Positions 11,304 to 26,300 of a DNA stretch of 64,000 nucleotides are shown here, piece after piece (position 1 is the first letter of the stretch; each line of letters begins with the position of its first letter). Source of the stretch: Elysia chlorotica (lineage: Eukaryota; Mollusca; Gastropoda; Plakobranchidae). The DNA is taken from contig RQTK01000178.1 in NCBI GenBank assembly GCA_003991915.1, positions 369,715 through 433,714 on the forward strand, written 5' to 3'. The notes beneath the pieces are model-generated. The model saw only the letters and a list, made by a program, of their open reading frames with translations. It made no database searches and was not told the DNA's origin. Both the position numbers and the translations under genes were made by a program.

Positions 11304-14300
11304 ATGGCTTCGAACATGAAGGTGAATAAAATTATATATGTCTGTTTTAACTAAAATTTAATAAGAGTAGCTAAATCACAATTCGTAAGCTACATTCTTC
11401 TAACCTAAAACGTAATGTAGAAACCAATTTGTGTTTTACCCACAAGATCTAAATCTATATAGATCTATGTGATTTTTGTCTTAATCTAATTTTTAGACCA
11501 GCCAACGAAGAAAGGGAAACTCCCTCCTAGTTTACAAATCTCAAGGTATTAAGAAAGATTAGTATACAGTGTTAAATAAAGATAAATTGCAGTATACAGT
11601 AGATCTGTTCATTAGGCCTAGTTAGAAAGAAATGTAAACGACACTTACTGTAACAGCTTCTGACAACATTTCAACAGAAACACTATATATAGTGCTTAAA
11701 CACCCAGGCCACTATATGAAAATTGCATCTAGATAATTAACAATTTGATCTTAATATAATGGAACAGTAATTGAATGATAGATTTAGACAAATAATGCTG
11801 TAGAATCTATGTTGTTATGGCTTTTCAATTATGTTCACATGGCTTTTACCTATTATTATCTCCATCATCTGCAACACATACTACTTAGCAGCTTAAAATG
11901 TGCTCTGATATCTGTTCAGTGCACTTGAACCTAATGGATCTTCTTTTATCGATCCATGTATGGAACAATATAGGCTCTCACACATCCCAACCTACTATGC
12001 ACATCTTTTTGTATTGCTTGTCATAGAATTTTTGGAACTTTTCAATGGATTGAACCTGTGAAGAAATGACAATTCTCATACAAGCTCTTGTGGCCTGAAG
12101 AAAAAATATATATTATATTTCGTTGCAAACAAAATTTGATAAAACTTAACTTATAACTTTTTAACCTGTAATGCGCTATCTCCTTTGCATATTTAGAAAG
12201 TAGTCAGCTACATTTGATTTCATTTTTATATTTCAGCGAATATTTAGCCTGCCAGAGAGGGCACATGGTGATGGACCCATCAAGTATGCCTGGCAAAGAT
12301 CCCATGGGAATTATATAGCAACAACTGGGTTAGTTGTGTTTGAAAAAAAATAATTCCAAGAATCTTCATTGTCAAATTATAATGCTTTTTGTCTGTATCT
12401 GTCCATGAGTGTGTCTGTATGTGTGATAACTCAATTCTCACTATTTTCAAGGTTTTAAATTTAATTTTCATTTTTCTGTGATTCCAGATCTGATGCCACT
12501 GCAAAAATTTATGACCGACATGGTGAACTTAAGGGCTTTGTAACTCTTCCTGGGTATGTTGATTTTAAATATTTTATGTGCCACAAAGCTACAAAATTTG
12601 TTTTAATTTGAATAATGGTTAAAAAAAAATAGTAAAAAAAATGTATACACTTCTAATCTATAAGTAATTTTTCATTTACGACAGATTGTTTTTGTTTACA
12701 ACTAAGTAAGGAAAAAAATGTGGGTTGTTTTGCCTTTACATTACCTTTTTTTTCCTTTTGTCATGTCAAAATGGCCAATTTCTACATATTGTGAACCACT
12801 TGGTTTCAGAAGTCTTGTATGCTTGTATCTAATACAAATAAAGCTTAAAATAATTTTGTTCTTTTGTAAACAATATGCAGACCTGCAAAGTACATCCAGG
12901 AGAAATTGTTTTTAACTAAGTCTTCTTTGTCTCAAGCATTATCACTTCACTTACAACAGGTTTATTCTTTGATATTTAAAAAATGTAATTATCATTTCAT
13001 CAATTTTTAAATTTTTTTTAAAAAGGATTATCAATATAATTTTTAATTTGCATTATGTCGTTTCAGCTCTGATAGTTATTTTAAAGTCCATTTTCTTTCT
13101 TTACATTTCTTTTAGTTTTAAGCAAAAGTTTTTAGACAAATAGAAACAGGCCTGTTATCTCATTTAAGTAGGCCCTACTCAGTTAAGTTCAAATGAAAGA
13201 AAAGTAAGGGGCTAAAACCTATTTGATTTAGTATACTCGTCTCCTATCCCTTATGTGTTAAGAATTACAATTTTTTTCTAGCATTCACATTCAAAGAAAG
13301 AGATTTTAATTTAAAAAAAAGCAAAGAATTTTCACTTGTGTAATATCATTTGTTCCTTTTTTTCTTTTCCTTTATTTTTTTTTTTTTTACATTAGGAGAT
13401 GCACTGGCCTTGGGTGGGATCAAGATGGAGATACTCTGGCCATAATATGTGACAACTCTAATGGTATTTTTTTGTGGGATACCAATGCTCAGAAATTTAA
13501 CCAAATTGATAGTGGACTGAAGTGAGTATAGTATGAATATATAAAACATTTTTATATCCAAACACAGTTTATATAATAGGCATATGCTATACATGTATAG
13601 ACTTCAAAATGTTCCCCAGTTTGTTCCATATTTTATCTTTTGTTATAAAATTATTATCTTCTCTTGCTCTTTTGCTATCAAAATATTTTTTCTCTTTCTC
13701 AATTGATATTCAGCCCTATCATCAAAGCATGTTTCATAGCAAATAAATATGATTTGAAAACAAGTTCTTTGACCTGTATCTGCACTTTCCAAATTAAAAA
13801 ACAAAAAACTACCACACACAAAAAATATCAAATAAACTAGAAGTATCTTCTGCTGTCAAGTGTGAATGTTTAAATAAAGAATAAAAACATTTTTTCCCCA
13901 CAGAGATGCAATGACATTTCTCTTGTGGTCGAAGTCAGGATCAATGTTAGCTGTAGGAACACAGAAAGGCAATTTGCTTATATACAATCATAAGACATCC
14001 AGGTGAGTCTTTTCAGTTGGGCTTTAGCTTTCTCATCAATGAAAGCCTTGATACTTTGTCACCTGAGTTGTAGTGTCCCATATCATATCTTAAATACTTA
14101 AAATCTTTGGAGATAACATTATACAACTGTGGTAATGCTTTGCTTCCTGATCAATAGGTACATTTTTTTCAATGTTGTGACACTTATATGTAGATCTAGT
14201 TGGTTTTGGTTTGAAAAAACATAAAACAAAGCATGCACTTGAAACTCTTGATATATATTGGAATTACGTGTTTTGGAGGAAACCTATCAAAAATCCACTC

Positions 14301-17300
14301 TTAAAGAGTAGACAAAATAAAAAAAAAAGATTAACAAAATATTGACTGTGAACAAACCACTAACAAAAAAATATAAATTTTAAAAAAAATAAATAAAACA
14401 AAATATATAACAACAAAAATAAACCACCATATAAAAAGAAAATATGAAAAATCAAAAAAAAGTAAAAAAAAAATATAAAAAAAGAACAAAACAGACAAAA
14501 AAAAAAACTAATTAATACCAACAAACAAAAGATTAATAAAAAAATAACAAAACATAAAAGAAATGTGTTTGTAAAGGAGTATGAATATAAAAAAATAAAA
14601 TGAGTAAAAAAGGTATGTGTTTCTAAATAATAATTATGTATGTCTGACAGTGTGTCATTTCAACAGCGTAAATGCCTTTTTTAAATTTATTTTTTTTGTC
14701 TCACATATTTATAATTGATGTTATATTGAATCTAATGTATATTCCCCACCAAGAAAAATTTTCTATGGGATAATATAGGCTTATCCTATCTCATCTTATC
14801 TTATATTCAGAAGAAATAATGGCTGTAATCTCATTATTATTAAAAGAAACTTTTTAGTGATAACTAAATATTCCATGTTAATCAGTTATTTATTTGTAGT
14901 TCTTTCCTGTAAAATGATGCGCTTTCTGTTGTCAGACAATGAGAATCCGTGATATTCTATTATTATCGTAGACACATAGCCGCAGTTCATTTCTTTATTT
15001 TCAGCTTCTCTGATTTAAGTTTAACTTTCCTTGGCTAAGATCCTTGAGGTCCCATTTTTATATTTCTTTAGGAAAATACCCATTATTGGCAAACACACAA
15101 AGCGTATAACATGTGGGGCGTGGAGTGCAGAGAATCTGTTGGCTTTGGGGAGTGATGACAAAACAATCAGCATCAGCAATGCGGATGGGGACACACTGAG
15201 GCAAACTCAACTTAGAGCTGAACCCTCAGATGTGGACTTCTCTGAGATGAAGGGTGATGAGAGGAGCTCCATTGGGGAGAACACGGTTAGCCTTTTCTGT
15301 TTGTTGCCCTTTAAAAGCTTGTTGCAGTCCTTTCTCCAAGCAAAAAGGTATGATTTGTGATCAGCCCTGTAAGTTTTAATATTTTTTGTCATTATACTAG
15401 TTGAGAACCCAGAATTTTGTGGGGATTGTGGATGGACAAAGCTGAACAATTACAGATGAATTTGAATTGTGTTAAAACTCAAAATTATGTTTTCTTCAGA
15501 ATCCATACTTTTAGAAATTAATATTTCATGATGAAACACCTACCTGAGAAAATATATGACACCATTGTTAACATTTGGTTTGTTTTCTTATTTTTTTTGT
15601 TTTGTTTGATGACTATTTCCATTCTTTTGTTTGGGCGTTTTTATAAGTAATAAGAACATTTACCACATGCTCATAGTTGTATTTATAGATCATTAAGTTT
15701 CTTAAAGTAGACTATTTTTATCCTAGGATTTTACAATTAGCCATGCACTCTAATAAAAGGTGCAGTGTGCACGTTTAAAAAAGATCAATAATTATTTATT
15801 GCATATGTCTGATACATTTCTGTCAGAAATTTAGCATTTTTAGATTCCTGTCATATTGCTGCATTAAAATGTTGGATGGCTAAGAGTTTTCTTCTTTTGA
15901 GTGTTTGCCCAACTTAAAGATTATGCCCATGTAAATCTATGACACTTTACTAATGCATCACACGTTTTTGTGGAATTTTCTGTCCCCCTGTCAATAAGCC
16001 TTTACCATGTCAATTTTGGGCTTAGCTTCATTATAACAAGATGTGCTGATCTATTGGTTATTCGGAATAAAAGTTCTGAGTTAAGATATTTATACTGAGG
16101 ATTTATGTGTCAATCCAGCACAGAAGCTCTTAAGTCATGGCAAAAGTAAAGGCAACCTACCTTACACATACTGGTTGCCTATTAGAATCAGGACCCCAAC
16201 TCTTGGTTCCCTAAAGCTCTTTCAAGCATGCCCCTCACCACAGACACACAAATCCTGCTTATTTCTATTTATTTTTTAGAGATGTTAGAGGGAAAAAAAA
16301 CACAATTAACTTTCTATGTTACTACAGGTCAGTGTTAACATTGGGAAGAAGACACTATTTTTGTTCAACATTAACGATCCAGACAACCCCATTGAATTGG
16401 CTTTCCAACAAAGATATGGATCTATAGTAGCCTATAAATGGTGAGCTTTAGCATTTCAAGGTGGAACCTTTTCTCCATATGGTAAATTAACTGAAGGCAT
16501 TAATGGAGATTAAAAAAAACCAACAACCATATGTTCATACTATTGATTTTTTGAAGCTAAGTTTAAAACAAATACAGAATTAAAGGCATGACTATATAAT
16601 TGAAACTTGACTCAAGTTTTACAGATTTGAAAAAAGTTTTACCTAGCACAATGTAACAAAAAACAACTTATTTAGATGGAAACACATTGTAAGAGCCTGT
16701 TATCATTATCGATATTAAATACCCAAATTACACAATCACTTCTCTTACTTGTTTGTTCACTTGTTTATTTAATTTTTCCTATCTCTTCAGGTTTGGAGAT
16801 GGTTACATTCTTATAGGGTTCTCTCAAGGCTACTTTGTTGTGATTTCTACTCATATGAAAGAAATTGGACAGGTACTTTGAAAAAAAATTAAACCATTCT
16901 TTGCTTTGTTTGACATAATTATATGATCTGTGTTCTTAATGCCATCCATGTTTTAACAAAGCTGTCAATTTTGATAGGATTTCAGAATATCTTGATGTTG
17001 TTATGTCAGTAATGATTTATCTTGTGGTTCATCAAGTAAAATTGACCTGCTCAAAAATATTATACTGGTTACTACTTTATTGTTATGATTTTATTATATT
17101 AAAGTTCTGAGCTAAACAATTGAAAAACAAGACTTAAAAGCAAGTAAACTTTTTTATATTCTGGCTCCTTTAAAAAAATCTTTTTCATGATTTTTTTAAT
17201 GTAAAGAAACAAGAAATTTGGAAGAGTATTAAAAAAAAAATTAAATCTTTGAGATCATAACTCATGTTACAATTAGTCCTGTTCATTTTTTTAATTAATC

Positions 17301-20300
17301 ATTCATATTAAAGAATCAAGTGTATTTTTTAGAATATCAACTCTTTAAATTCTGGCTTTCAAAAAAGATTTGTAACATCTTACATGTGTTTTACCAATAT
17401 GTACTTTTTTTTTCTTCTCCTCCTTTATAGGAGTGTTTTCAAGCTCGAAACCATAAGAACAATCTTACAAGCATTGCAATCTCTTCGGCCCTTGGTAAAG
17501 CAGCCTCATGTGGAGACAACAGGTCAGTTCACGTTACTGGGTATCTTTCCAAGGAGCAGGTGATCATCCATGCACCAAGAATGGAAGCACTATAGATCCT
17601 TGTTCAAAGTTTTATATCTTTTTCATTTAAAAAAACACTTTTTTTAAAAGTTACAATATAGTCGTGTTGTATTTTGTCTTGTCATAGAAAATGATCATTG
17701 TGTTCAACTTTCAGAACCATCAAAGTTTAAAACAAAGACAATCTTGCTTCAACCAAGGGTTGTTTGATTTGTAAAACAATTATGTCCAATTTTTTTTCCT
17801 CTTTTGAAAAAATATATGGCTGTAACATTTTCATTAAAAAAAAATTCAATTCAAATTAATTTTACATTTGCTTAAGGTATGTTGCATCATCATAAGCCTT
17901 TTGTTTTTCATTTAACTGGAAAGGAAGGTTGAATTCAATTTGATCTGAAAGACAATTGCATAATTATTTTTCTTATATTTTTAATTCTTTTATATGTCGT
18001 TTTATCTCTTCCTTTGCCGGCAGCATAAAGATTCATGACCTGAGTGATTTGAAGGAAATGTATGCTATTATCACTTTGGAAGAGGAGCGGTCTCTTGACA
18101 GCATCTCCTGGAGTGACGATGGCCAGCTACTAGCGGTGACCAGTCCAAGAGGCAGCATGCATGTCTATTTAGCTCGCTTACCTATGCTTGCCTCGGCATG
18201 TCAGACAAGGATTGCGTACTTGACCTCTCTGTTGGAGCTCACTGTGGAAGACAACATTGCTCAGGTAGGGAGTTTTTAATTATCAAACCTTGCTGAAAAT
18301 TTTTATAATATGATACATTTTTCATTTAGATATTGATACTATTATTACTCTTTCATGGGAGGCTAAGGTTTTAGGGATTAAACAGTGTGCAATGTGAAAA
18401 TAAAATAGAGTGTTTTTTGCATGTTTCTTTTTACATTATTTCAGAAGAGCTTAATCAAAACTATTTAGCTATTTATTTACAAATTTTATATGTAACCTGC
18501 TTCAAAGTTTTGAAGTTATTTCTTTTAGAGGTCAGGTTTATATTTCCCAATTTGACAATGATTCTTTTATATTGCCCAATTGAAGATGGCTTGAAAGTTG
18601 ATATTGAATTGAACCAGTAAATATTATTGTAACAATCTGCAACTTTTGAATTCATAGGCAATTTCTATCTTCTCCTGTCTTCCACAGTGCCAAAATTTGT
18701 TCGTTTGTATGTTTTGGTAATTGTGTTCATGTTTTTATATAATTTTTTTCCTGTTTGGTTTACAGGAAGATCCGTTAGCCATACAAGTGGAGGTTGAACC
18801 TTCCTTTGTAGGCCTCGGACCATTTCATGTTGGAGTGGGCATGAACAACAGGGCCTGGTTTTATTTTTTTGGAGACTCTGGTAAGTCCTTTTTGTTGTGA
18901 AAAGTGATAAGCTTTTTCTATTTTCCTGCATGGTGTTTCCAGAATGGTGTGTATTACATAACAAGGACATAAAAAGGTAGAAAAACATTCCCTTGAAACT
19001 TTGTAAGTACAGATGAGCAAAAAAAAAAAAAGCAGCTTCACACCGTTAAAGCAAATTAAAATATAGGGAATGCAACACTTTTAATAAGTCTAAGGTGTCA
19101 GTTTGGCGAATTGTACGCAAAAGAACAGTTCTGCGAAATACTGGGCACTCAGGGTATGAATATTTTTTAAACTGTTATGAACTAAGGCCTACCGTAAAGG
19201 GTTTCTTTGATAGCTTTTCATTATTAAAAAAAATAGAAATGTCAACGCTAACTCTTTTTCTAAAAATTTACAATAAATTGTGTAGTATGTAGTGCCAATG
19301 TGTAATAACTGTGTCTCTGCTTGACCTCACTGAGTGTCTCACATTATATATCATGTATGGTACTTTGTGTGAAGACAACCTTGTAGGGCAAGATACTGCA
19401 CACACCTAATGAATATGATATGGTTGTGTTGTGCCTCAAGATATAAATGATAAGCAAACATTGTATATTGTGGGATTGATTTTCAGTAAATCAATACAAT
19501 TAAGGTATTTGTTAAGTGATAAGTAAAGAAAAAGGAGTAAATGTTAAGATTTAAAATGTTTAAGTTTACCTACCAAACATTTACATTTGTTAAATTATAA
19601 TAAATGTTATTAAATAGATATGAAGTTTAAGGATACTATGTCAAGTAAATGAAATGTATATTTTCTCTTTATTAGGCCCAGAGCAGATGAAAGAGAGCAA
19701 GGAATATTTGGGCACCGTACAGTCTATGTGTTTGAATGCAGACTATGCAGCAGTAAGCTTTGAGGGCAAGGTTCAACTACACATGGTAAATATGCATTAT
19801 AATGTATTCAATCAATTTAGTATCATAAATGTGTCACTGCTTAGAATTTTGCCCCCAAATCTGGTGTTTTAGTTGCCAGCGCAAGGCCACAACGGTCGAG
19901 CGAACCGTGAGCTTAGAAGACAGAAGGGATGTTGCAGCAGCTCACACATGCTCCAATCAATCACTGACTTGACAGGCGCCCCGTGCTGGATACCTGTGCG
20001 CTGTGCATGTCGGCCTATGCAATGGCAGAAGTTGATAACAAAACAAAAAATCTGTCTCTTTTGTACCTCACTATGTCGGAACTACTCAGAGTATCACAAA
20101 CATTTTTACACTCGTTTTAATTGACAGCTTGTGATCTATGAGACGCCGAAAAATTTGTGTTTTTATCATAATTTGTGTGAGTTTTGTGGAAAAGTTAAGT
20201 TACTCTACTTAATTTACAGTTTGCAATTGTAATATTTGTGTGGTTTTTTTTATTGATTAAAAACAAAAAAACATCTCCAGCGATTTTTTCAAACTATCTT

Positions 20301-23300
20301 CCATTTTAATCCAAAGTTAATGTGCTTTTTTCATATATATTGAGAGATGAAAATAAAACCCAATATATCGGTATTACTTCAGATTCACTCACTTTCACAC
20401 AAGCTACCTGCACTGATCGAAGGTTGACCCCCTTTGAATTTGGTCTGTCAGCATGGATCTGAGCTAACTAAAGTATCGCTGATGCGACCCTGTGGTGTAT
20501 ATAAATAAAATAAACTATGAAAAATGACCTTACTTATGTTGTCATTTTTTATCTTAACAACTAGATTGAAGGGGAGGCAGCAGGTGCAAGTGATGAGAGG
20601 GAGTCTAGACTATTCCCTGACCCTGAACATAAGAACTGCAAGATAACCTCACATGCTATGACCTCAGACTTTCTGATTTATGGAACATCTGTAAGTCAAC
20701 AAGTAGGATAGTAATGCTATCCTGTAAAAAAGATATGACAGCATATTTACCAATATCAATGCCTGTTAAAATTGCTCTGTTAAAACATGTTTTATAATTG
20801 TCAAGCAAATGTTACATGTCTTTGATATTGATTTATATTTTTCCATTCTTGTTTATAAGTAAATTATTGGTAAAAGATCATTTTTTTTCTATTCAAACCT
20901 ATATTGTTTTAAAACAATCTGAGAGTTAACTCTCTGATTCCACGGATTTTCCTATTTTGCAAAAAAATGAGAGGGTACAATTTTAAAATAGGGCTCCTGG
21001 AAGAGTTGGTAGAAGAAAATATGTAAAAATTGAGATTCATACCATCTTGATTTGTCATGTTGTTTATTTTTTTTTTTTTAGCAAAAAGCAACAATTTCCC
21101 AACAAGAACCATAAAAAAGAAACACACAAAAATCCTATACTACCATTCATTCAATGAAGAAAAAATATTCATTTTTAACAGAATATGTATAGTTTATTCT
21201 CTATAAGTAAGATAAACATGTCAGGCATCACAAAAAGTCAATGTATTACAATGTTGTACGAGGGCAGGCTGATAAATAAGGGCCGTTTTTGAATAACTTT
21301 TTTATTTGAAGGACTACAGAAGCAAGTTACACATCAAATGAAAGCTTAGAGTCTCCCCTATCTGATGAACTATCATTTTTCAACATAGTCATCATCGCGT
21401 TCAATACAGAGGCGCCGACGTTGTATAAGTTTTCGCATTCCGTCGGCGAAGAATTCTGGTGTCGGGATCGGCACCAAGAGCGAACATCCGCCTCAACCTC
21501 TGCATTGGTTTCATAGGGATTTCCTTTGAGATGTTTCTTCTGCAAAGGAAATAAGAAAAAGTCAGACGGGGCCAAATCAGGACTGTATGTCGGATGTGGT
21601 ATGGTAGGAAGTTCCAACTGCTGTAAAGCGCACTGGGTTTGGCGACTGGTGTGTGGCCGAGCATTATCGTGCTGGATGACAACGTCTTTGACTTTGTCCT
21701 GTGGAACCCGTCTGAGCACCAACAGAAATGCAGAAGTTGAGGCGGATGTTCGCTCTTGGTGCTGATCCCAGACACCAGAATTCTTCGCCGACGGAATGCG
21801 AAAACTTGTACAACGCTGGCGCCTCTGTATTGAACGCGATGGTGACTATGTTGAAAAATGATAGTTCATCAGATAGGGGAGACTCTAAGCTTTCATTTGA
21901 TGTGTAACTTGCTTCTGTAGTCCTTCAAATAAAAAAGTTATTCAAAAACGGCCCTTATTTATCAGCCTGCCCTCGTACATCCAGTATGGCTAGCCGGGGC
22001 AAAAGTAAGGGTTATAAATAACAAAAATGTATCCTAAAATAGAAAGCAAAGTACCTTTTACTACCCCTGTGCACTAATTGAAAAAGAGAATGTGGAAATG
22101 TATTATTTCATTTAGACTTTACTACCTCAGAGACTTGAAAAACACCAAAAGTGATATCCAACTCAACTATCTAAAGTGAGGGTCTTGGGTTGGGAGACCA
22201 GCATCTCGAGTAGGAGTGGGGCTGTGTCATTGTGCATCACTGAATAGAAAATAGAAAAAATGAAAATATATATCATCTTATCTTTGCATGGAACTAATGA
22301 TTATAAAGAAATGAAATAAATTTATAGATAGGATTCAAAGTTACCATAGCATCATTAGATTGATTTGATGATCCAAAGCTAGAACTAGATCTAGAATGAG
22401 GATACAATCTGATTGAGATCTAACTAGAGTCTAAATCTAGATCTAGGATGCAATTTGTAAGATAGTAAATGTAGTTAACTTTGAGCTAAATCTAGAGAAA
22501 TATATATTTTGAAGATTACATTGTAAATTATTGCAGCAATAATCTAAATTTAAATGTCTAGACACCTTACAGGGGGGTGATCAGGTTCAAATTCAACAGG
22601 CCCCTTGTCATCTTCTAGATCTCGGCCTAGATTTAATCCGAATCAGGGATCCAGTCTAACACTTCTGAGCCACTCAGATCTAAAAGACTATAGACCTGGG
22701 TGTCTTTCATATTGGCTGAAGCCTTTTCAATAAAATTTAAAACTTGAAAAACAATTTTGATAGTGAAGGAAATATTAAAATATAATATGACAGGTTGACG
22801 GTAGGAAGTAGAAGAAAAAGACAAGTTGGGGGAAAGGAATGTAAACAAAGTCGGAGTAAATTTTAATTTGCAAAAATTGTCTTTTTCGCAAGAAATAATA
22901 TTTTTTGTGCAACTAAATAACTACATTTTGGAATAAAAAGATCAAAAGGCAAGTTATTTTTTATTTAAATGCCATTAATTTGGTGCATGCAGAAAATGAG
23001 GATGTGTCATCGATCATTGGTGATCGAAGTCCCTATCTTGGAATGTTAGAGAGTTAACAGTATTAAGCAAGTAAGTTAATTTCTTTAAAATCATCATTCA
23101 AATTAATTTTACAGATTGGAGGACTGCATTACTTCTACATAGAGGATTGGAACTTTGTGGTTGAACATAGACACATGACAGGAATTCGCAAAGTATTTCC
23201 TGATGCCACAGGAGCACACCTAATTTTCATTGATGAAAAGAGTGATGGCTATGTTTACAATTCGGTAAACATTTTCCTATTTATGAGGCGTTTTTTATTT

Positions 23301-26300
23301 ACTGTAATGGAAGTGAGGTAACCTCTCACTTGTAATGCTTTTTTAAAATATTGTAAACATGATAATCATAATGATTTATTATTTAGACTATGTGTTTGTT
23401 GTTTTGCTCATAGTTGGAACTATAGGTTTATTTCCAGAGATGTGTAACTTTATTGCAGTCAGTTTACAATAAATTGTAATCAGCCAAATACAGAAATTAA
23501 TACAAACTTTTCAAGATGAATTTTTTTTTCCTGAGGAAATTTTTTTTTATGTCTCTTATAGGCTGATGACACAGTCATCAACATCCCCGATTTTTCACCT
23601 ACAGTACATGGAATTGTTTGGGAAAATTGGCCTTTAGACAAGGTAAGTACTATTTATAGCTGGCATTTTTTTTTACATTTACAATTCTTTATGATTCAAT
23701 GATTATTCAAAGAAAATTCCATACTTGCACAATTGATTCATACAAAAATATAGAATGGCTTGTGTGCATACAAAAACTACTCAAGGTATTAAAATAATGA
23801 TGTTAATGCAAATCAAATAAAAGCAAAATATGCAAAATTATTCCCAAAATTTCTGTTCATTTTTAAATGAAAGATTATAAATAATTTATTCATATTGTTT
23901 TATCAATTGAAAATTATCTTACGCAAAATCTTCATTTCAGGGAGTTTTTGTTGCATATGATGCGGAGAAGATGTACACTTACATGTATTGCCAGACCTCT
24001 GTGCACGGTAGGCAGGAGTCTATAGATATGTACTCAGGTGCTCCTTCCTACAGGTATGGTGGTCAGGATTGGTCAAATGATGATGGCGCTGGTGCCGGCA
24101 GTAAGTCCAGACATTGGAAGAGGACCAGTGGTTCAGCACTGAAGCTGAGCTTCTGTTTCTTAACACCACCCCACTCTGTCTTTGGCACTGCTGCAGTTAC
24201 TTATTGTGTGATTTGATTTTGTTTTTCGTTTTTGTTTGGTGGAGTTCCAAACCTTCAGCTTGATTAAAAAGAAAAATCTCAACAACTAAAAACTGATCAA
24301 TGATCAGTGCACCTTTAAATACTTCCAACCTGTAGCTTTAAAATATTACACTGTTTTAACTGTGTTATTTTTTAACTTTTTTAAGGGTTAACATTAATTT
24401 TACAATATTTATGCAAGACCTGTAAGAATCTTTTTAATCCAATCACTCCATTGAAGCTTCAAAAAAGATACTTTTTTCAGCCATATGTAAACTTATTGTC
24501 AATCCTGTATGCGCAAGATTTCCTTTTGGATGTTTCAAGAGAATGTTGTGTTACTCTAAAAACCATGTTATTGTTCTTTTTTTCCCTTAATTTTTGTTCC
24601 AATGCCAGTTGCATATTGTCCTTCCTTGAAACCTTGAAATAATTGCACTCTGACCTTGCACTTCTGTGACTGTTTCAAGAATGACATTGACCTGCCTTGT
24701 CCAAAGTGACGTGTTCCCCTACAGCCTGTGCTGTGTAGAGCATGAGCAATGTTTAAAACGGAATCTTTGTACTTTACAGGATGAAAATTTTTTATTTTTT
24801 TTTATTTTTTATTGATAAAGTTTCTATATAAGTAGTTTCTAATATTCTTCTAATGTCTAAATGGAATATATATGGGTTGTAGAAAAAGTAATATAAGCAA
24901 AAGGAAGGGGAAGCTGGTTTTAATCTCTTGAAAAGTTAAGGTAGCAAGCATTTGCTAATACTGTTAGTTGGAAACAAACATGAAATTTATAACCTTAATA
25001 ATGTTGACATTTGAACAATTTTGTTGTTTGCTTTGGTTTGAGCTAATTGTGGCAAAATGTGGATTTCTGTTGTTATGTTCAAAGCACATTAATCCCATAA
25101 TATAATACCAATAACAAATGAGAATAAGTTTAGATATCAAAATCACTTTAGAGGTTCTAATGCCTAGATGTATTTTATATTTGTTGCCAATAGCATTAAA
25201 TGATTAGATCTTGTATTCATTGACAGTATGAAATTTTATGATATACACAAACACAAAGCAGAATTTGAGGTTCTAATTATGTAGGTGTATGAAGTACTGT
25301 CATTACCAATGTATCTTGTCTGATATCTTTCTACATAAGTAACCTTTTTTTTTCCTCTTACCTTTTACCGAATTATTTCAATTGGAAATAACACAAATCA
25401 AAGCTTTCTTGTGTCATTGATAGCTTAGAAGTTAAGACTTAAGTAAAAACAAAAGGAACAGTTCTGCATAGGATGTTATCTGCCTTTTTAACATGAAGAA
25501 TAATGTTTCAAACATTAATTTATATACCTTTCACAATATCTTTTGTTGTATTCTCACACTGAACTTTTTTTCCAAATCCACAATTGTTTAGGCAGCCGAG
25601 TGATGTTTGTTGGGGCTTCTAAGTTGCCGTTCGGTCAAGTGCCAGTTTTGCTTTACAATGGTGAAATCACTCTTCAGACCCCTGGCGGGAAGGTCACAAA
25701 CCTTTTGTTGGCAACCCACACCCATGTCTTCAATGAAAATCCCACAGAACTTGGACCAAATGATGTAAATGGATAAGCTTGTTGGATGTCATAAAGATTA
25801 GATGCTTTAAGTTTAGTTTTTAAGCAGTAAATTTGTGTTTGGAAAAAAAGAGGAGAGATAGAGAAATTGAGCCATTTTTTGTTTTTAGAGTGCACTGCAT
25901 ATACTTTTTTTTCGCAGAGGAGAAGAATAAATTGTATCATACAATGTCTACCATAATAAGTTCGTACAAAAAGCATAAAATACTGAAGCAATGTTATGAA
26001 AAAGCCTTTTATAAGGTTTATAAAAACTTGGAAATATGTAATCGTCGTGTCCTCTTCTCCTTTCAGCTGAAGATTGCAATTCAACAGTGTGTAAACCTCA
26101 AAAGGTAAATTTCTTTTCTTTTTCTTTTCTTTTAGTCTTAGTGATGGAATCGTTTGCATCTTGCCTTAAGTCTTGTGATTTTATGTTTGAGCACAGTGAT
26201 TTGGAACTTAAACCTTTGAAATAGTGGAGTGTACATTGAAAAGCCAAATGGGCAAACGATAGAAAGTTTCATACCCACTGGCACCCATTGCACAAACTGC

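Noticed and set aside
19873-20124. 83-codon open frame in a WDR19 intron
   Set aside because: No recognisable family, no splice context and no conserved pattern; it lies inside an intron of a well-defined gene.
21526-21765. Plus-strand open frame inside the mariner element
   Set aside because: It is antisense to the transposase fragment and has no matching family.
25674-26159. 161-codon minus-strand open frame
   Set aside because: It runs antisense through WDR19 exons 17 and 18, and its sequence is low-complexity Phe/Leu/Tyr-rich.
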